Positions 47,400 to 58,974 of a stretch of DNA of 64,000 nucleotides are shown in pieces. Within the stretch, counting starts at the first letter, position 1, and each line of letters opens with the position of its first letter. Position numbers and translations under genes: made by a program. Under the pieces are notes generated by a model. The model was not told the origin of the DNA. It saw only the letters and a list, made by a program, of their open reading frames with translations, and did no database searches. Origin of the DNA: Polytrichum commune (lineage: Eukaryota; Streptophyta; Polytrichopsida; Polytrichales; Polytrichaceae). Location: the NCBI GenBank assembly GCA_950295325.1, contig OX485805.1:11160501-11224500 (forward strand). Reading direction: 5' to 3'.

Positions 47400-48900
47400 T
47401 GGCTACTTTTCTCCCCCTTCAATTTGACACATTTGGTCGCACAAGAAAGTGTTGTATTACCTAAATGTCATATTCTACATAATACGACATTTTGGCCTCA
47501 ATGTTGTACTATCGAGGTTTTTCAAGAAAATGACCTCTTTCAATGTAAATTGACATTGTATATATACACAAAGAAGATACATAGGTATGAAAGGACATTT
47601 TGTTTAAGAATTGTGCTCACAACGTCATACAATATGGAGTTTAAAAAAAATCCCATGATGATCTACACGCTAAGCAAGTAAGAATTTATTGTCTTCTTTT
47701 GATGTTTGTTGATATTGGAAATTGACACCTTGTTCAATTTATTCATAAAAGATCACATGTTCATCGCAGCTACAATTGAAAGCTTTAAATGATGCTCCAC
47801 TACAAAATTTGATAATAATTGGGCACACTCACAGGCTTCCACATCATTCCCCTCCATAGGCTCTTCATTTAAATCTAAACCCAAATGGATCTCTTTACTC
47901 CGTGCCAAAGCCACCAAGTCAACCATGTTACACTCTGCATCAACAAATTTTCTCTCGTGCCAATTGCACATATACTTCAATAAGCATTTCTTTAATTCCA
48001 AGATACAAAGAGAAATGAGACATGCCAATTCAATTGCTTTTTTTTCATTTTTTCATTCTTTCATTCTCACGTTCACCATCCATGGAAAAATCGGCGCTCT
48101 AGTCTGCAAGCAAAATCTTGGACATCGTGTTGTTTCATATGTTTTGTGAATTCATCTATGTCCACATTTGAGAGCACCACACAATAGCATGCTTTACATT
48201 AGGCATATTTGAATCAAGTCATGATGAGTAGTAGAATAATCAAATTGAGAGAAAACCCATTCCAAGAACTTCTTCTTATATTGAGCTTTGAATGAAGCAA
48301 TTATTCCTTGATCCAAGGATTGTACCACACTTGCAACATTAGGTTGTAAGAAAACAATAGTAATATTGCTCAACTACAAGGTTGAAAAACCAAAGGATTC
48401 ATAACTACCAACATGCTTAAGGGAATGGGTAGCAAAATTGTCCATAATTAGAAGAATCTTCCACTTTTGAGATTTGAAATTATGTACATTGAGGCTCATC
48501 GTCCAACTCTCAAATACATTTTGAGGTCATCCAAGCTGTTTGGTTTGCAAACCACCACATATAGTTTGTTCGGCAACCACCTTCCAAAGTATCTTGGGCA
48601 TAGAGAATTGTAAATAATCATAGATTTCAACTTGTCAGGGCATGTTGTGTTTAGATCAAGAGCAAGAATGAGACGGTCTTTCGGAATTTTGCACTCATAG
48701 ATTCCTTGCACAAGTGTCTTGTTTGGTTGGGCATAATCCAATAAACCAATCTCATCCATATTGTAAACATCATTCATCTAATATTTTTGTGCTTCTATAT
48801 TGGATTGATGGCTAACATAGATGGCCTCAATGAACCACACATGCTTGGCCATTTGTGTCTTATTAGTGTTGGAAAAGGTGCCATAAGGACCCGGCTTTCC
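47400..48900 (-). mobile_element. pogo-like DNA transposon with decayed transposase
   Basis: The low-coordinate end near 47411 has ctcccccttcaatttgacac and atcgagg words shared with the element at 43793-44891. The minus strand encodes a CENP-B/JERKY-like DDE transposase. First Asp in NMDEIGLLDYAQPNKTLVQG (about 48765 downward), second in LLIMDNFATHSLKHVG (about 48450-48400), third in SLDQGIIASFK (about 48310-48270). Stops and frameshifts separate these blocks. The C-terminal region (47753-48028) reads LDLNEEPMEGNDVEA and ends normally. The N-terminal DNA-binding part and the right end of the element were not found. Confidence 0.8.
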
Positions 48901-49372
48901 TACTACACCGTTTATGGTATTTAGTGTCACATGTGTGATAGTGCCACTTACCCTATTTTGAGGTGTATGTTAGGTTATAGTGATGATTAGCAACTTCACC
49001 ATAAGTGTCACCTTATGACACTTGGGATTCAAGTGCGCTTACTAATATCTTGTCATGAGTATGTTCAATAGTGTTATGAGGTGCATGCCTGTCTTACACA
49101 TTGGTCTACAAATTCACTAAAGTGTACACAAACAACACTTGCCATTAGTATGCTCGAGAATATCTTCCTCTTGCATACCAAAGTATAAACACATGACACT
49201 CGCCATTAGTACGCTCAAAAAGTGTCTTCCCCTTGCATACTAAAACACATGACTATTATCTAAAGTATCTCAATGTGCTACTCTGAATGTCATAATACAA
49301 ATATTGTTTTCACCTTTAAAAAATTACTTATGTTGACAAATGATATCATATAGACAATTAGCAAGTGTGACA
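48901..49372. other. spacer with a 61-bp tandem duplication
   Basis: The word gccattagtangctc recurs 61 bp apart (49141 and 49202), with ttgcatac after it. No gene was recognised. Confidence 0.5.
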
Positions 49373-49380
49373 CTTTGAAA

Positions 49381-50060
49381 TGGGGGACGTTAAACTCCCC
49401 CCCCAAAAAAAAAAACTTTTAGGGGAGGTAGATTTGGACAGGGGTAGCCGCCCGTCCAAGAAATCCAGATTTTCTAGACCCAACCAAAAATTGTTGCTCG
49501 CCCGCCCGACTTCGAAAAAATCATTGCCCTTACATTCTTGAAGGCCACTTATCCACAATTCCCATATTGAGTGCACTTCACCTTCAAGGTCCAAAATCCA
49601 ATATATATGTTCACTTCCATTGAGTAAATAAGCAATTGACCGGGATTTCACTTTCAAAGTGAAACCACCAAAAAGGCATGTAATTAACTTGGAAGTAAAA
49701 AATGTTATAGAATCCTCATTAGCACTGAGGTTATAATTTTTGTGACTAACCACTGAAAGGGTCTTTGTCATTCTAAAACTGAACTAAAATTAGTGATTTA
49801 TTTTTATAATATTTTGGTTAATATGTTCTACCTTCACGAAGTTTTCATATGCATTTAAACTAATTAAGTGTGATTGAATGTATCTAGTTCTAATTAATCA
49901 AGATTAATTCTAATTAAGCCCAATTAAATCAGAAAGCATGCTTACTAGATTAATTAAGCCTAATTAATTATAAAATATACTTACGGAATAATTCATAACT
50001 TAATTCACCTCTCGAATCTACCTCCCCCAAAAACTTCGTGGGGGGAGTTTAATGTCCCCC
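49381..50060. mobile_element. 680-bp MITE with long terminal inverted repeats
   Basis: A perfect 8-bp target-site duplication, ctttgaaa, flanks it at 49373-49380 and 50061-50068. The ends form an imperfect inverted repeat of about 55 bp. The left end reads gggggacgttaaactccccc, then a short A run, then ggggaggtagatt. The right end gives the same series on the opposite strand. The interior is AT-rich and has no transposase. The 8-bp duplication suggests hAT, but the long inverted repeat is unusual for that group. Confidence 0.85.
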
Positions 50061-50069
50061 CTTTGAAAC

Positions 50070-52979
50070 CTCTAGGCATCTAGTTTAGGCCCTTCACAAA
50101 TAGTGTATGTGCCACTAGATGCCATAAGTTAAACGGTGCAGTGCACGGAATTGTGACAATCGCTGGCTTTCTCGAGGTTTTAAACATTGCAACAACGTCG
50201 CATCATCATCGAGAAGTTGCATAAGAAATTGTCAACTCCCACCAAAGCATCAAGGAAGGAAAGTATGCATGAATTCATGGAATTCATGACGTTTTGGTCA
50301 AGTCAACGAGTAAAATGTGTTTTTTAAAAACCCGTTCCTATCTACATTTTGCATTGTTAGATCGTGAATCGAGGAAAGGAAATTGTATGGGAAGTTGATA
50401 GCACCAACATCAAAGAAGCGGATCCCACATGGATGATGATGGATGGTGGAGTTTGATGAATTCAAACTAAGAACATATTCTCATCCAAATCTCTCTCCTA
50501 CGCCTTCACTCCCATTGATCATTCTACATAAATGTCAGGCCTGGGTGACATCATGTTCAGCTTCCAAATAAGTGAAAGCCAACTTAGGCATCCATAATCA
50601 TGTCATTGTTTTAATAACCAATGTTAACTCACAACCCTTTCATATGTAGCCTTTTTGATGGATGGAAATGACAAAAGAAATTTTCATATATCAGCCCAAG
50701 TCGAATTTTACCAATCATAAGGCGGAAAAAATTGTGCAATAATTGTTGTGTTTATATGGGGACTGCCTTGATAATGTTTCAATAAAATAAACATAAAAAA
50801 CCATATGTTATGACATTTTAGTATTGGCATTTTAATTCTTAGTTAATTAGTAATTCAAATTTACATGTGTTGGAATCTTAAAAAGTTAGGGGCAAGTTAG
50901 CAAGATATTTAAAGAGTATATCATATATGTTAATATGATTTATGTTAATTTTCCACAATAACATGTGGACATAGTTTATAGTGTAATTCATTTTGTTTTA
51001 ACAACATTATTGTTACACCAACTTAGTCAAGATCACTATATTAAACATTTTGGGACTTTTGGGAGTCCCAAAATTGCAAAAAATGTATACTTTGGCCTAA
51101 TGGAAACATGAGAATGTGTGTTGGGAACGTGCTTGGGTGTATGTGCTTGGAAACATAGGAACATATTTGGGAACATGGGAACATGTTTGGGGACGTGCTC
51201 GTAGGATCGTGTGTAGTTGGTGAGTCATGGATATGGGAACAAGGATTTGTGCACGGGGGGATCACACCCCCTTACATTTTGTAACCACGTGCGATAATGG
51301 GGTATTTTATGGGGGGGTATTTATGCACCTCTCGGTATTTTTTCCCTCCCTATTTGTAGATATAAAGTTGCTTTGACATGTTTTTAAGCACCCTATGTTT
51401 ATTTGTAATTTTTTGGAGAGACCAATTTTTAGCATCATATTTTTTTTTATAAATTGTACAAGTACCAAATAATGAACAGAATACTATAGCATTGCAAAAT
51501 CGACTAGATGAGCAACAAACGTTCCATACCATCTATCTTGTCATTTAATCGGTTTCAATTAGTTATATCAATGCTAAAGCATTCAAAGTACCATTCAAAA
51601 CACAATCAATAACACTTGGAGTTTAGTTAAAAAAATTACCAATGAACATGGAGATGACAAAATGTACAAGCTAACATAGACAAGTTGTAAACATGGATAG
51701 AACAAAACAATAAATATAATCAATTGTCATAAGACATGAAAATTTTGCATAATTATCTACTCCAAAACAAAAGATTGCATTCAATTGAAAAAACTAAATA
51801 CACAAATTGAAAACATTTACTTTAATTGTGTTCACAAACACATTCAACCTTGTACCAAATATTTACAATGTGAAGGGTTAGGATATAACTATGCACCCTC
51901 CAATACATTTCAAGGTACATATCAATATCCTCTCTTATGTCATGATAAGACAAATTTTTTGGAGAGGTTAAACACCAATGATGACAAAGAACTAAAACTA
52001 ATTGTTGGCATGAGGCGGACATACCTCATGAGAGCCGAGCAAGCCAAATGTTTGGCGCGTGTTAAACACCTTGTGTGAATGTTGTGAATGCTATGGAGCA
52101 AAGAAGAAAGCTCCAAAAAATGTGTCTTACCTACCACCTTTGTGTCACGCTTCACCAATGCAAGACCTCCTACCCAAATGCTTCACCACCCTTACACCAC
52201 TATGCTTGTCCAAACCCTAAGCAAACCCAAGGGCCGTTGAGAAGTCACAACATTCCTTCCCCTAAAAAAATCCACAACGTTTCCCTCCAAACTAACGCGT
52301 TTCATTCAAAATTGGACAAAATTACACAATTCTTCATCCAAGTAGTCTAACTCATAATTATTCTATTGATTCTACTACACACATTTGGGGGGATCCAATA
52401 TTTATAATCCTTTTTTTTTCTACTGATTACTAAAATGGAGGAATTATTCACCGCCTTATTTTACATATAAACATGTAGGGGACATATTTCCAAAGCTATG
52501 GTAGATCTAATGAATGTAAAAATTTTACCCTCAATGAATTAAATTGACCTTATTTTTTTATTTCACGTGATTTCTAAAATTCCAATAGTCACCTCCCCGT
52601 GGATTTGTGCTAATACTCACATCCATGTTGGCCTCCATAACATGCATCATGTACACATCTTACATACAATATTGATAATACTCAATATTAGTTTAATATA
52701 CAACATTACACAATACATATGTGGACAAATGCATGACACATCTTTGAGAAGCCTTCCATTAAGGTTGTGTATACACCACACATGGAGGTACATCATGCAA
52801 GTGTTAGAGTTTGAATGTGCATGTAAAGGAAGTGTCAAAGTTTGAACAAAAAATATTTCATTTGTCAATTTTGGCCCACCCCGTCACCTACCAAAAAACA
52901 ACGAGCAAGTTTGTGTCATCTAATTTCGTATGCCTTATGTATTTCCTTGTGTTTGATCATTAGGAAGGGCGTCCACTAG
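50070..52979. other. 2.9-kb AT-rich region without a supported gene
   Basis: Degenerate repeats of gggaacatg and ggaacatgtttggg lie at 51100-51200. A plus-strand frame at 51785-52078 (97 codons) has no recognisable motif. C-rich and G-rich tracts near 51255-51320 hint at further short-element ends, which I could not pair. Confidence 0.4.
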
Positions 52980-55640
52980 CTGGACGTTTGCCGGTTACAT
53001 GTCCATGGCCTCCCTGTTGCGCACTAGAGTCTAAAACGTGAGCCTCAACTACCCTCCGTCCACGCTCTTGTGTTGAACAACGACGAAGATTATATTTGGC
53101 AAATCAAATTTGCTCTGGTGGAATAGTAACCTTTAGGGGTTCAACATCTTGATGTTGTGGTAGAGGCCAAGCTGACAAAATGCAATCGATTGGTTGCCAG
53201 TCAAGAATGGAGTATTTCAAATCACGTTTCCACTTGAACTTGGGGTTTGAGTCTTACCCATTTCATTTCTTTGATAGGCCTTTGGTTGTTGAAGTGAGAG
53301 TGAACCACTGTACAAGAATTTGACGTGGATGTTCTCCCGTGACTGCCAAGTTAGTTGGAGACAAAGCACAACAAACCCAAATGGGTTTATCTATATCTTG
53401 TTATTGGGGACGTAGTATGAGGAAATGCCCCTCATGCACATTATTGGCGATGCGAAAAACAGGTGCAAGACGAAGGTTTGATGACCAACATATTGGTCAT
53501 CCGGTTGGTGCTCTTCCCATAGCTCTCCATTATGCAAGAATGAATGTGCATTTGCTTCAATTATACTCCGTGGCCATAATCCTTCGGACAGTGGCAATCC
53601 AACAATGTTTATATTTGTAAGAGGTGTTTCTAATGCCTCCATCACCCCTATCCAATATTGCAAAATATGCTTGTGTGAACCCATATATCCTCATGTCTTG
53701 TCGTGATCACATATTGATTGCCAATAGTCAATGAGCCCTTGCAAACCCACAAGAACATCTTCCAGTTTGACCATACCTTGAGGTGGTGCAGGAAAGGGGT
53801 CCCCGGATAGAATACATGGCTCCCCTATTATGTTGGATTTCCACATCAATATACCCTCTTTGGGAAACCACTCCTCGTATGTGCTAAGCACTTTGTATTG
53901 CATAACATGCCAACCATCATCTCGGACATAGAATTTGAATTGTTGGGCCTTTGTGTGCTCAATGAGTTTGTCCTTATCATTGGGAATGTTCTCACTAACA
54001 AAAGCCCTCCAGTCGGAAAGTTCATCTATCATATGTGGAATGACATGAACCTTTTCCATATCCATGTACGACTTCATGAGGAGGGGGATAGTGGGGTAAT
54101 CGTGTTCACGTAGGTCCATATTCCATCTTCCAAATGATGCATCGATGTTATGGGTATGACCAAGCAATAGGTAAGACACATGCACCTTTATGAATATTCT
54201 TTTCGCCATGAGCATAGACCAAAATCCCTTTACAAACCTGCACTTGTTGTTCTCTCAACAATTATCAAGCTAAACATGCAGAACATGTGGAAGAAGAATA
54301 GTTGAGATGGGCTCCGTGGTGGAGCTCGTAATCCCTCCAAACATATATCCCTCCTACAAAAAATAACATGATAAAAAGGTGACCGCCCAACACCGTGGAA
54401 AAAACGGCGAGATGATGACATTGGGGATTCCTTCAAATTACGGAGAAGTCTCGCGAATGAACCTACAATATGGTTGCAATCTCCAGGGTACATGTCCAAT
54501 GCATAGTGGGCATATCTTTCATCTCCATGTCCATGAGCCATCATGCATGTTATAGAAAGTAGTAGTGTTGTAAATATATATATCAATATCTTTGTTCTTG
54601 GAAGCAAAACAAAGAGATATAGTTTTGCCATGGTCCATTTTGTCCTGAATGATAGTCAACACCTTTCGGGGGTGTTCAATTGAAAGAACCATTATGCAAT
54701 GGTAAGCATTGCGAGCAGATTTTTGCTACGCTTGGTGCTTCTCCAGTTGTTTCGAAAAACGAATGTAGGCAGTTGAACCTTTCACATGCTGAAAGAATAA
54801 TTGCGGCAAACAAATCATACTTCTCACAATAAGCAAATTTGTTACCAATCCTCTTCTTTATCTAGTGCTTAAAAAAATTATTCCTTATTTTGCTCAGAGT
54901 TGAAGAAAAAAATTGGTTGCAAACTGCATTTGTCATTCACCTACAAATATGCGAGATGCAAAACATTAATGACACCTCTCACAAACATCACTTCAAGAGT
55001 CGGCTTGGTACCATAATAACAAACCATTCATTTTATGTTTACTGATCGACACTTATACCAAGCATATAAGTCAACTATATCATATGCTTACCTCGTTGAT
55101 TGTAATCAAGAATTTCTTCCATTTTGTTTCACGTGGCAACACCGTTTCAGCAACATGTGTATCATTTGGCAAAGCGTGGGCCTTGTGAGACATTATGTCT
55201 ACTTTATCTTTCAATAATATCGAAAGTGTGGCAGTAACTTGCTGGGTGAATATACTATTCCGTTTCATGTTTAGGTTCCCATGGTTGCGTGGATGCATAC
55301 CGCACTTGAATTCTAAACGGTTTCTATAGAATGTCGTTTTTGAGATGGCAAATATGTGTCTTCATGTTTTTTCACATACATTGCGACCACTCAAAGTGAC
55401 AACCTTCCCAGAGACTCCCGGAAGTGTATGTAATTAGCCATGGACCTTGAGTTGTTTAGCATGTTTCATCCTTGTTGAACAAATATAAAACTTGGTTTGC
55501 AACACAAATGTCTCATCCCTGGGAAAGTACCTCATGCACTCGCAATCACAACATAGAATCGAAGAAAGTTGATAAATGCTGATATTATTAAGTATTTGCA
55601 ATTTTTTGGTCAATCGAATATGCAAGGTTATGCATGATGA
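52980..55640 (-). pseudogene. DUF7869-type transposon-associated gene, decayed
   Basis: The minus strand carries a shattered protein in several frames. Its best part, 53691-54215, reads LLLGHTHNIDASFGRWNMDL and IPLLMKSYMDMEKVHVIPHM. That is the Gly-His-Thr-His...Asp-Ile-Asp-Ala pattern of the DUF7869 region, common in transposon-like genes of plants and animals. Just upstream a frame reads LDNC, one or two stops, then NNKCRFVKGFW, matching the usual Gln-Leu-Asp-Asn-Cys start of that domain. Further upstream pieces (54400-55600) include ERYAHYALDMYPGDCNH and WRHIFAISKTTFYRNRLEFK. Downstream, 53391-53684 continues the C-terminal side. It is an old, non-functional copy. Family naming is from motif memory. 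Confidence 0.65.
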
Positions 55641-56526
55641 GACATATGCCTTCTTTCCTTCTTTTCATCGTCTCTCTAGTAATTTGATTTGCACACGTAA
55701 CCTACGTGTGCCTATGAGAAGGTGGTGTGCAAGAATACACCTCTGGTGGAAAACACAAGTAAATGGCCACATTTTCAATGAGAACATCGATCCCATGTCC
55801 ATCACTCGCTCGAGTGGTAACATAATAAAGACACCAATGTTATCTACTCCAGAACATTTGTCTTACACACAATTCATTGGGTTGACATTACAGCAAATTC
55901 ATTTTGCCACATTTTGTTCATTTGCATTTACAAGCATCACTGGAATATTCACCCATTTCTCCCTTTTAAGCCCATTGCATTCTACATCAATATCCTCAAT
56001 GCCAACTTTGGTCTTTTTTTCTTGAACATTGCTTCAGTTAGAGATAATCCTTGCATCGTATAATGATGTGAATACATGTTCAAATCAATAATTCATATCA
56101 CAATATACGGTTACATGACATAGCAATGTATGACAATAAACAAATCACCTCCTTGGCAGTCGCAAATTTTGGATCCATTTGCTCCATTACCCTAAAGACA
56201 AAACGATAGGTAGATTCATTAATCACATGTCAATTATACAAACTAAATAACCATAAAGAAATGTTCCATTGCGAGTTTTGTATTCTGGAAATTGCATTTG
56301 CTCTACTGGAACTCTTCATCTGCCAGACCATAATACACCCACAAGAACGATCCCCATTCCCAAATACATGATCAACTAAATTGACCTTCAAATCCATCTT
56401 CACGTTTATTTATATGTCATCACGGTAAATTCATCATGTTGATTAAGGCAAAATGTAGTGGAACCTCCAAAGGGCATCCCTTGGGCAAAATCCACAATAT
56501 CAGGTGGAAACCCTTAGAGGTTCCAT
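55641..56526. other. spacer without a supported gene
   Basis: A plus-strand frame at 55576-56025 (149 codons) is the longest here. Its sequence lacks any domain I recognise and overlaps the edge of the decayed gene on the other strand, so it is treated as chance. Confidence 0.4.
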
Positions 56527-56529
56527 AAG

Positions 56530-56655
56530 AAGGAAGTGGATCCCCTCTGAGAGGTTCCACTTGATCTTGTGGATCCTTTATGAGAAGTTGCACTAGATCA
56601 AGTGGATCCCCTCTAAGAGGTTTCACTTGATCAAGTGGATCCCCTTTGCATGACA
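56530..56655. repeat. 33-bp tandem repeat with palindromic core
   Basis: The word gtggatcc recurs exactly every 33 bp, at 56536, 56569, 56602 and 56635. Each unit contains an aggttccacttgatc-type arm opposite a gatc.agtggatcc arm, giving hairpin potential. Because 33 is a multiple of three, the minus strand reads as an 11-residue repeat (LRGDPLDQVEP-like). A degenerate further unit lies near 56711-56745. Confidence 0.9.
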
Positions 56656-56659
56656 CCAA

Positions 56660-57586
56660 TGCTAAAAGTATATAGATCCAAATACATATATCTAGAAAAC
56701 TTGGTATACACGGCAAGGAGGTTCCACTCGGTCGAGTGGATCCGCGTGGCACAATACCCTATACACCACCCACGTTTGCAAAGTGAAACTGCCTAGAGGT
56801 GTCCATATAGTTGTACGGATAAGGGAGTGCATACCTAACGGCATGTGCAAAACCTGCACTACATGGACCGGCACCTGAAAGGAGAGAATGTATTATATTA
56901 TGGAATAGGCAATGGCAACAAAGGTAGAGTTTTTTTTAGGAGGGGGGGGGGGGGCAGTGTAAGAGTGAGCGAGAAAAACGAAATTGGAGGTATGGACCTT
57001 ATATAGAAGTCTCAATATGATTTGGTGGGAGATTCCATAGTCAGTCCAATACTGAAAATTTGAAGGTTCCCTCCCTATTGTACAAGGTCCTATCTTGAAA
57101 GACATGTTATTATTTGGCAAGGCGAGGTAATAGAGAATGATTGCTTGGCAAGTTGATGTGCTTCGTAGTTGATGGGAGTACTCTAGATCATGAAACCGAG
57201 TTTACACTCCTATGAATTCATCTTATCAAAGGAGTTTTACTATTTCAATCAATGTGGACTTTAGTAGACTAATGTAGATCATGAATTGTTTGAAGTGAGG
57301 CTCCCCACTTTAGATTTGAAATGCTTAGAATTACAAGGAGCATGTGTGATCAATAAAGGGTGAATGTTCTTAATACCTACCGAGGGGGAGGACAAACCGG
57401 TGGCGGGACCAGTGGATGGAGGGTGAAAGCATTAATTTCTATCGTAGAGCCCATGGATTTTTATTTGAAGCTAACTTAATTCCTAAATGAGGGTAGAAGA
57501 TCCTGAATTAGCGGTGACATGCCATATGAAATATTGCCACCTTCATGAATGTTTACATTTTAATTGTCACTTCCTAATGCACCTTT

Positions 57587-57636
<50 letters not shown>

Positions 57637-58690
57637 CATCCATAAACAATGTAGTGTGATGCATACAATGACCTCATTGGTGCCACATGACAAACAATGA
57701 CTTCACAATACACCCAAATATTTCCTAGGGATTCCGGAATTTTTAAAATCTGGAGTGAAGTGATTCATACACAATATTCATGTATATCAAGATTCTAATA
57801 TGTGCACGAGCTATTGATATTGTGAGATTGAATTGTGGCTAGGAGCATGCAGTTACTATGTACGTGCCAAAATGGACGTACTATTATGGTATTTTTTAAT
57901 TGAACATGTTTATGGTATTATGCTACATTGTTTTGTCTAATTCATGTGTTTTAGCGTTCGGAGTTACGTGTTCCTATAAGTTTTTACTGATGTTATTGTT
58001 TTTACCAACCAAGTTATACTATTATTTGCGGTGTGAATACTAACTACATTAAATATGAAGTATTTTGTACAATATGTATTGATAATTAAGATGTCATAAT
58101 AACTCAAATAGGTTAACTAGTTAGAAACTTTGTAGTTTTTGAAAATATTCTATCTTACTATGGTCATCTATATATTTCAACTCATCTCTTGTATTTTTCT
58201 CTTATTTTTCATTTATTGAAAAATCTATATTTACTTTGCTTTCATCACCTTATATATCAAAAAATCATGATTTAAATCTTATAGTTGAGAAGGCAAGATA
58301 TATAGCTAAATTTTACTTTAAGTAACTAGTTTTAAATCCATTGCTAATGAGATTTGTATCTATTTTACTTATTTTATGATTATTTATCAATATATTTTAT
58401 ATGATTTTTTCATCCCCATCAATTAAACAATGTGTAGTTATAAGGCCATGGACTTAGGATGCTATTGAGGTTTAGACAAAGTTTGACATATAAACACAAA
58501 GAATGTGTATAGGTTTATTCAAAGCATGATGAAATTATGTCAAAGGAGATATGTTATTGCACATGGAAATTCAAAAGTATGAAATTTGAGCCCTCTAGTG
58601 TCTTACAAGCCCAAAAGTGGTTGCAATTATTTTTCATAGTACATTTTGTAAGCTCAAAAATTTAAGTGTTATTATTTCATTTTACACTTT
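56660..58690. other. AT-rich spacer without a supported gene
   Basis: It contains a poly(G) run at about 56941-56954 and a long AT run at 57589-57632. No gene is seen. Confidence 0.45.
57589..57632. repeat. (AT)n microsatellite
   Basis: An uninterrupted TA/AT run of about 44 bases. Confidence 0.97.
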
Positions 58691-58731
58691 GATTTTGCTC
58701 GAGTGCAACTATATATGGCTTTGAGGGTCAA

Positions 58732-58971
58732 GTGGAAATATTTCTCTGTGGCACAAAATCCTTTTATGCATCTTATAATGTAGTTGGAAATGAGGCACAT
58801 TTTGTGTTGGAGTGTCCCCTCTACAACTCTATTAAAGTAGTGCCATGGAGTGTAAAATCTTTCTTCAGATTGGATCATCAGATCGAAATTAGACTCTTAT
58901 CACAAAGAGGCCACTGCAGTCTATCATTGCAAGGAATTAGCTCTTTTTGTCACCATCTTGATGTATGTTGA
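58732..58971 (+). pseudogene. possible LINE RT zinc-binding fragment
   Basis: The frame reads VVGNEAHFVLECPLYNSIK followed by WSVKSFFRL. The His-Phe-x-Leu-x-Cys-Pro-Leu-Tyr pattern is the second half of the Cys/His zinc-binding region that follows reverse transcriptase in many non-LTR retrotransposons. The first Cys pair and the RT itself were not found, so this is a short relic or a chance match. No element ends were seen. Confidence 0.4.
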
Positions 58972-58974
58972 TGT

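Noticed and set aside
53339..53620. 93-codon plus-strand frame
   Set aside because: It lies antisense to the DUF7869-type pseudogene, whose minus-strand translation is coherent.
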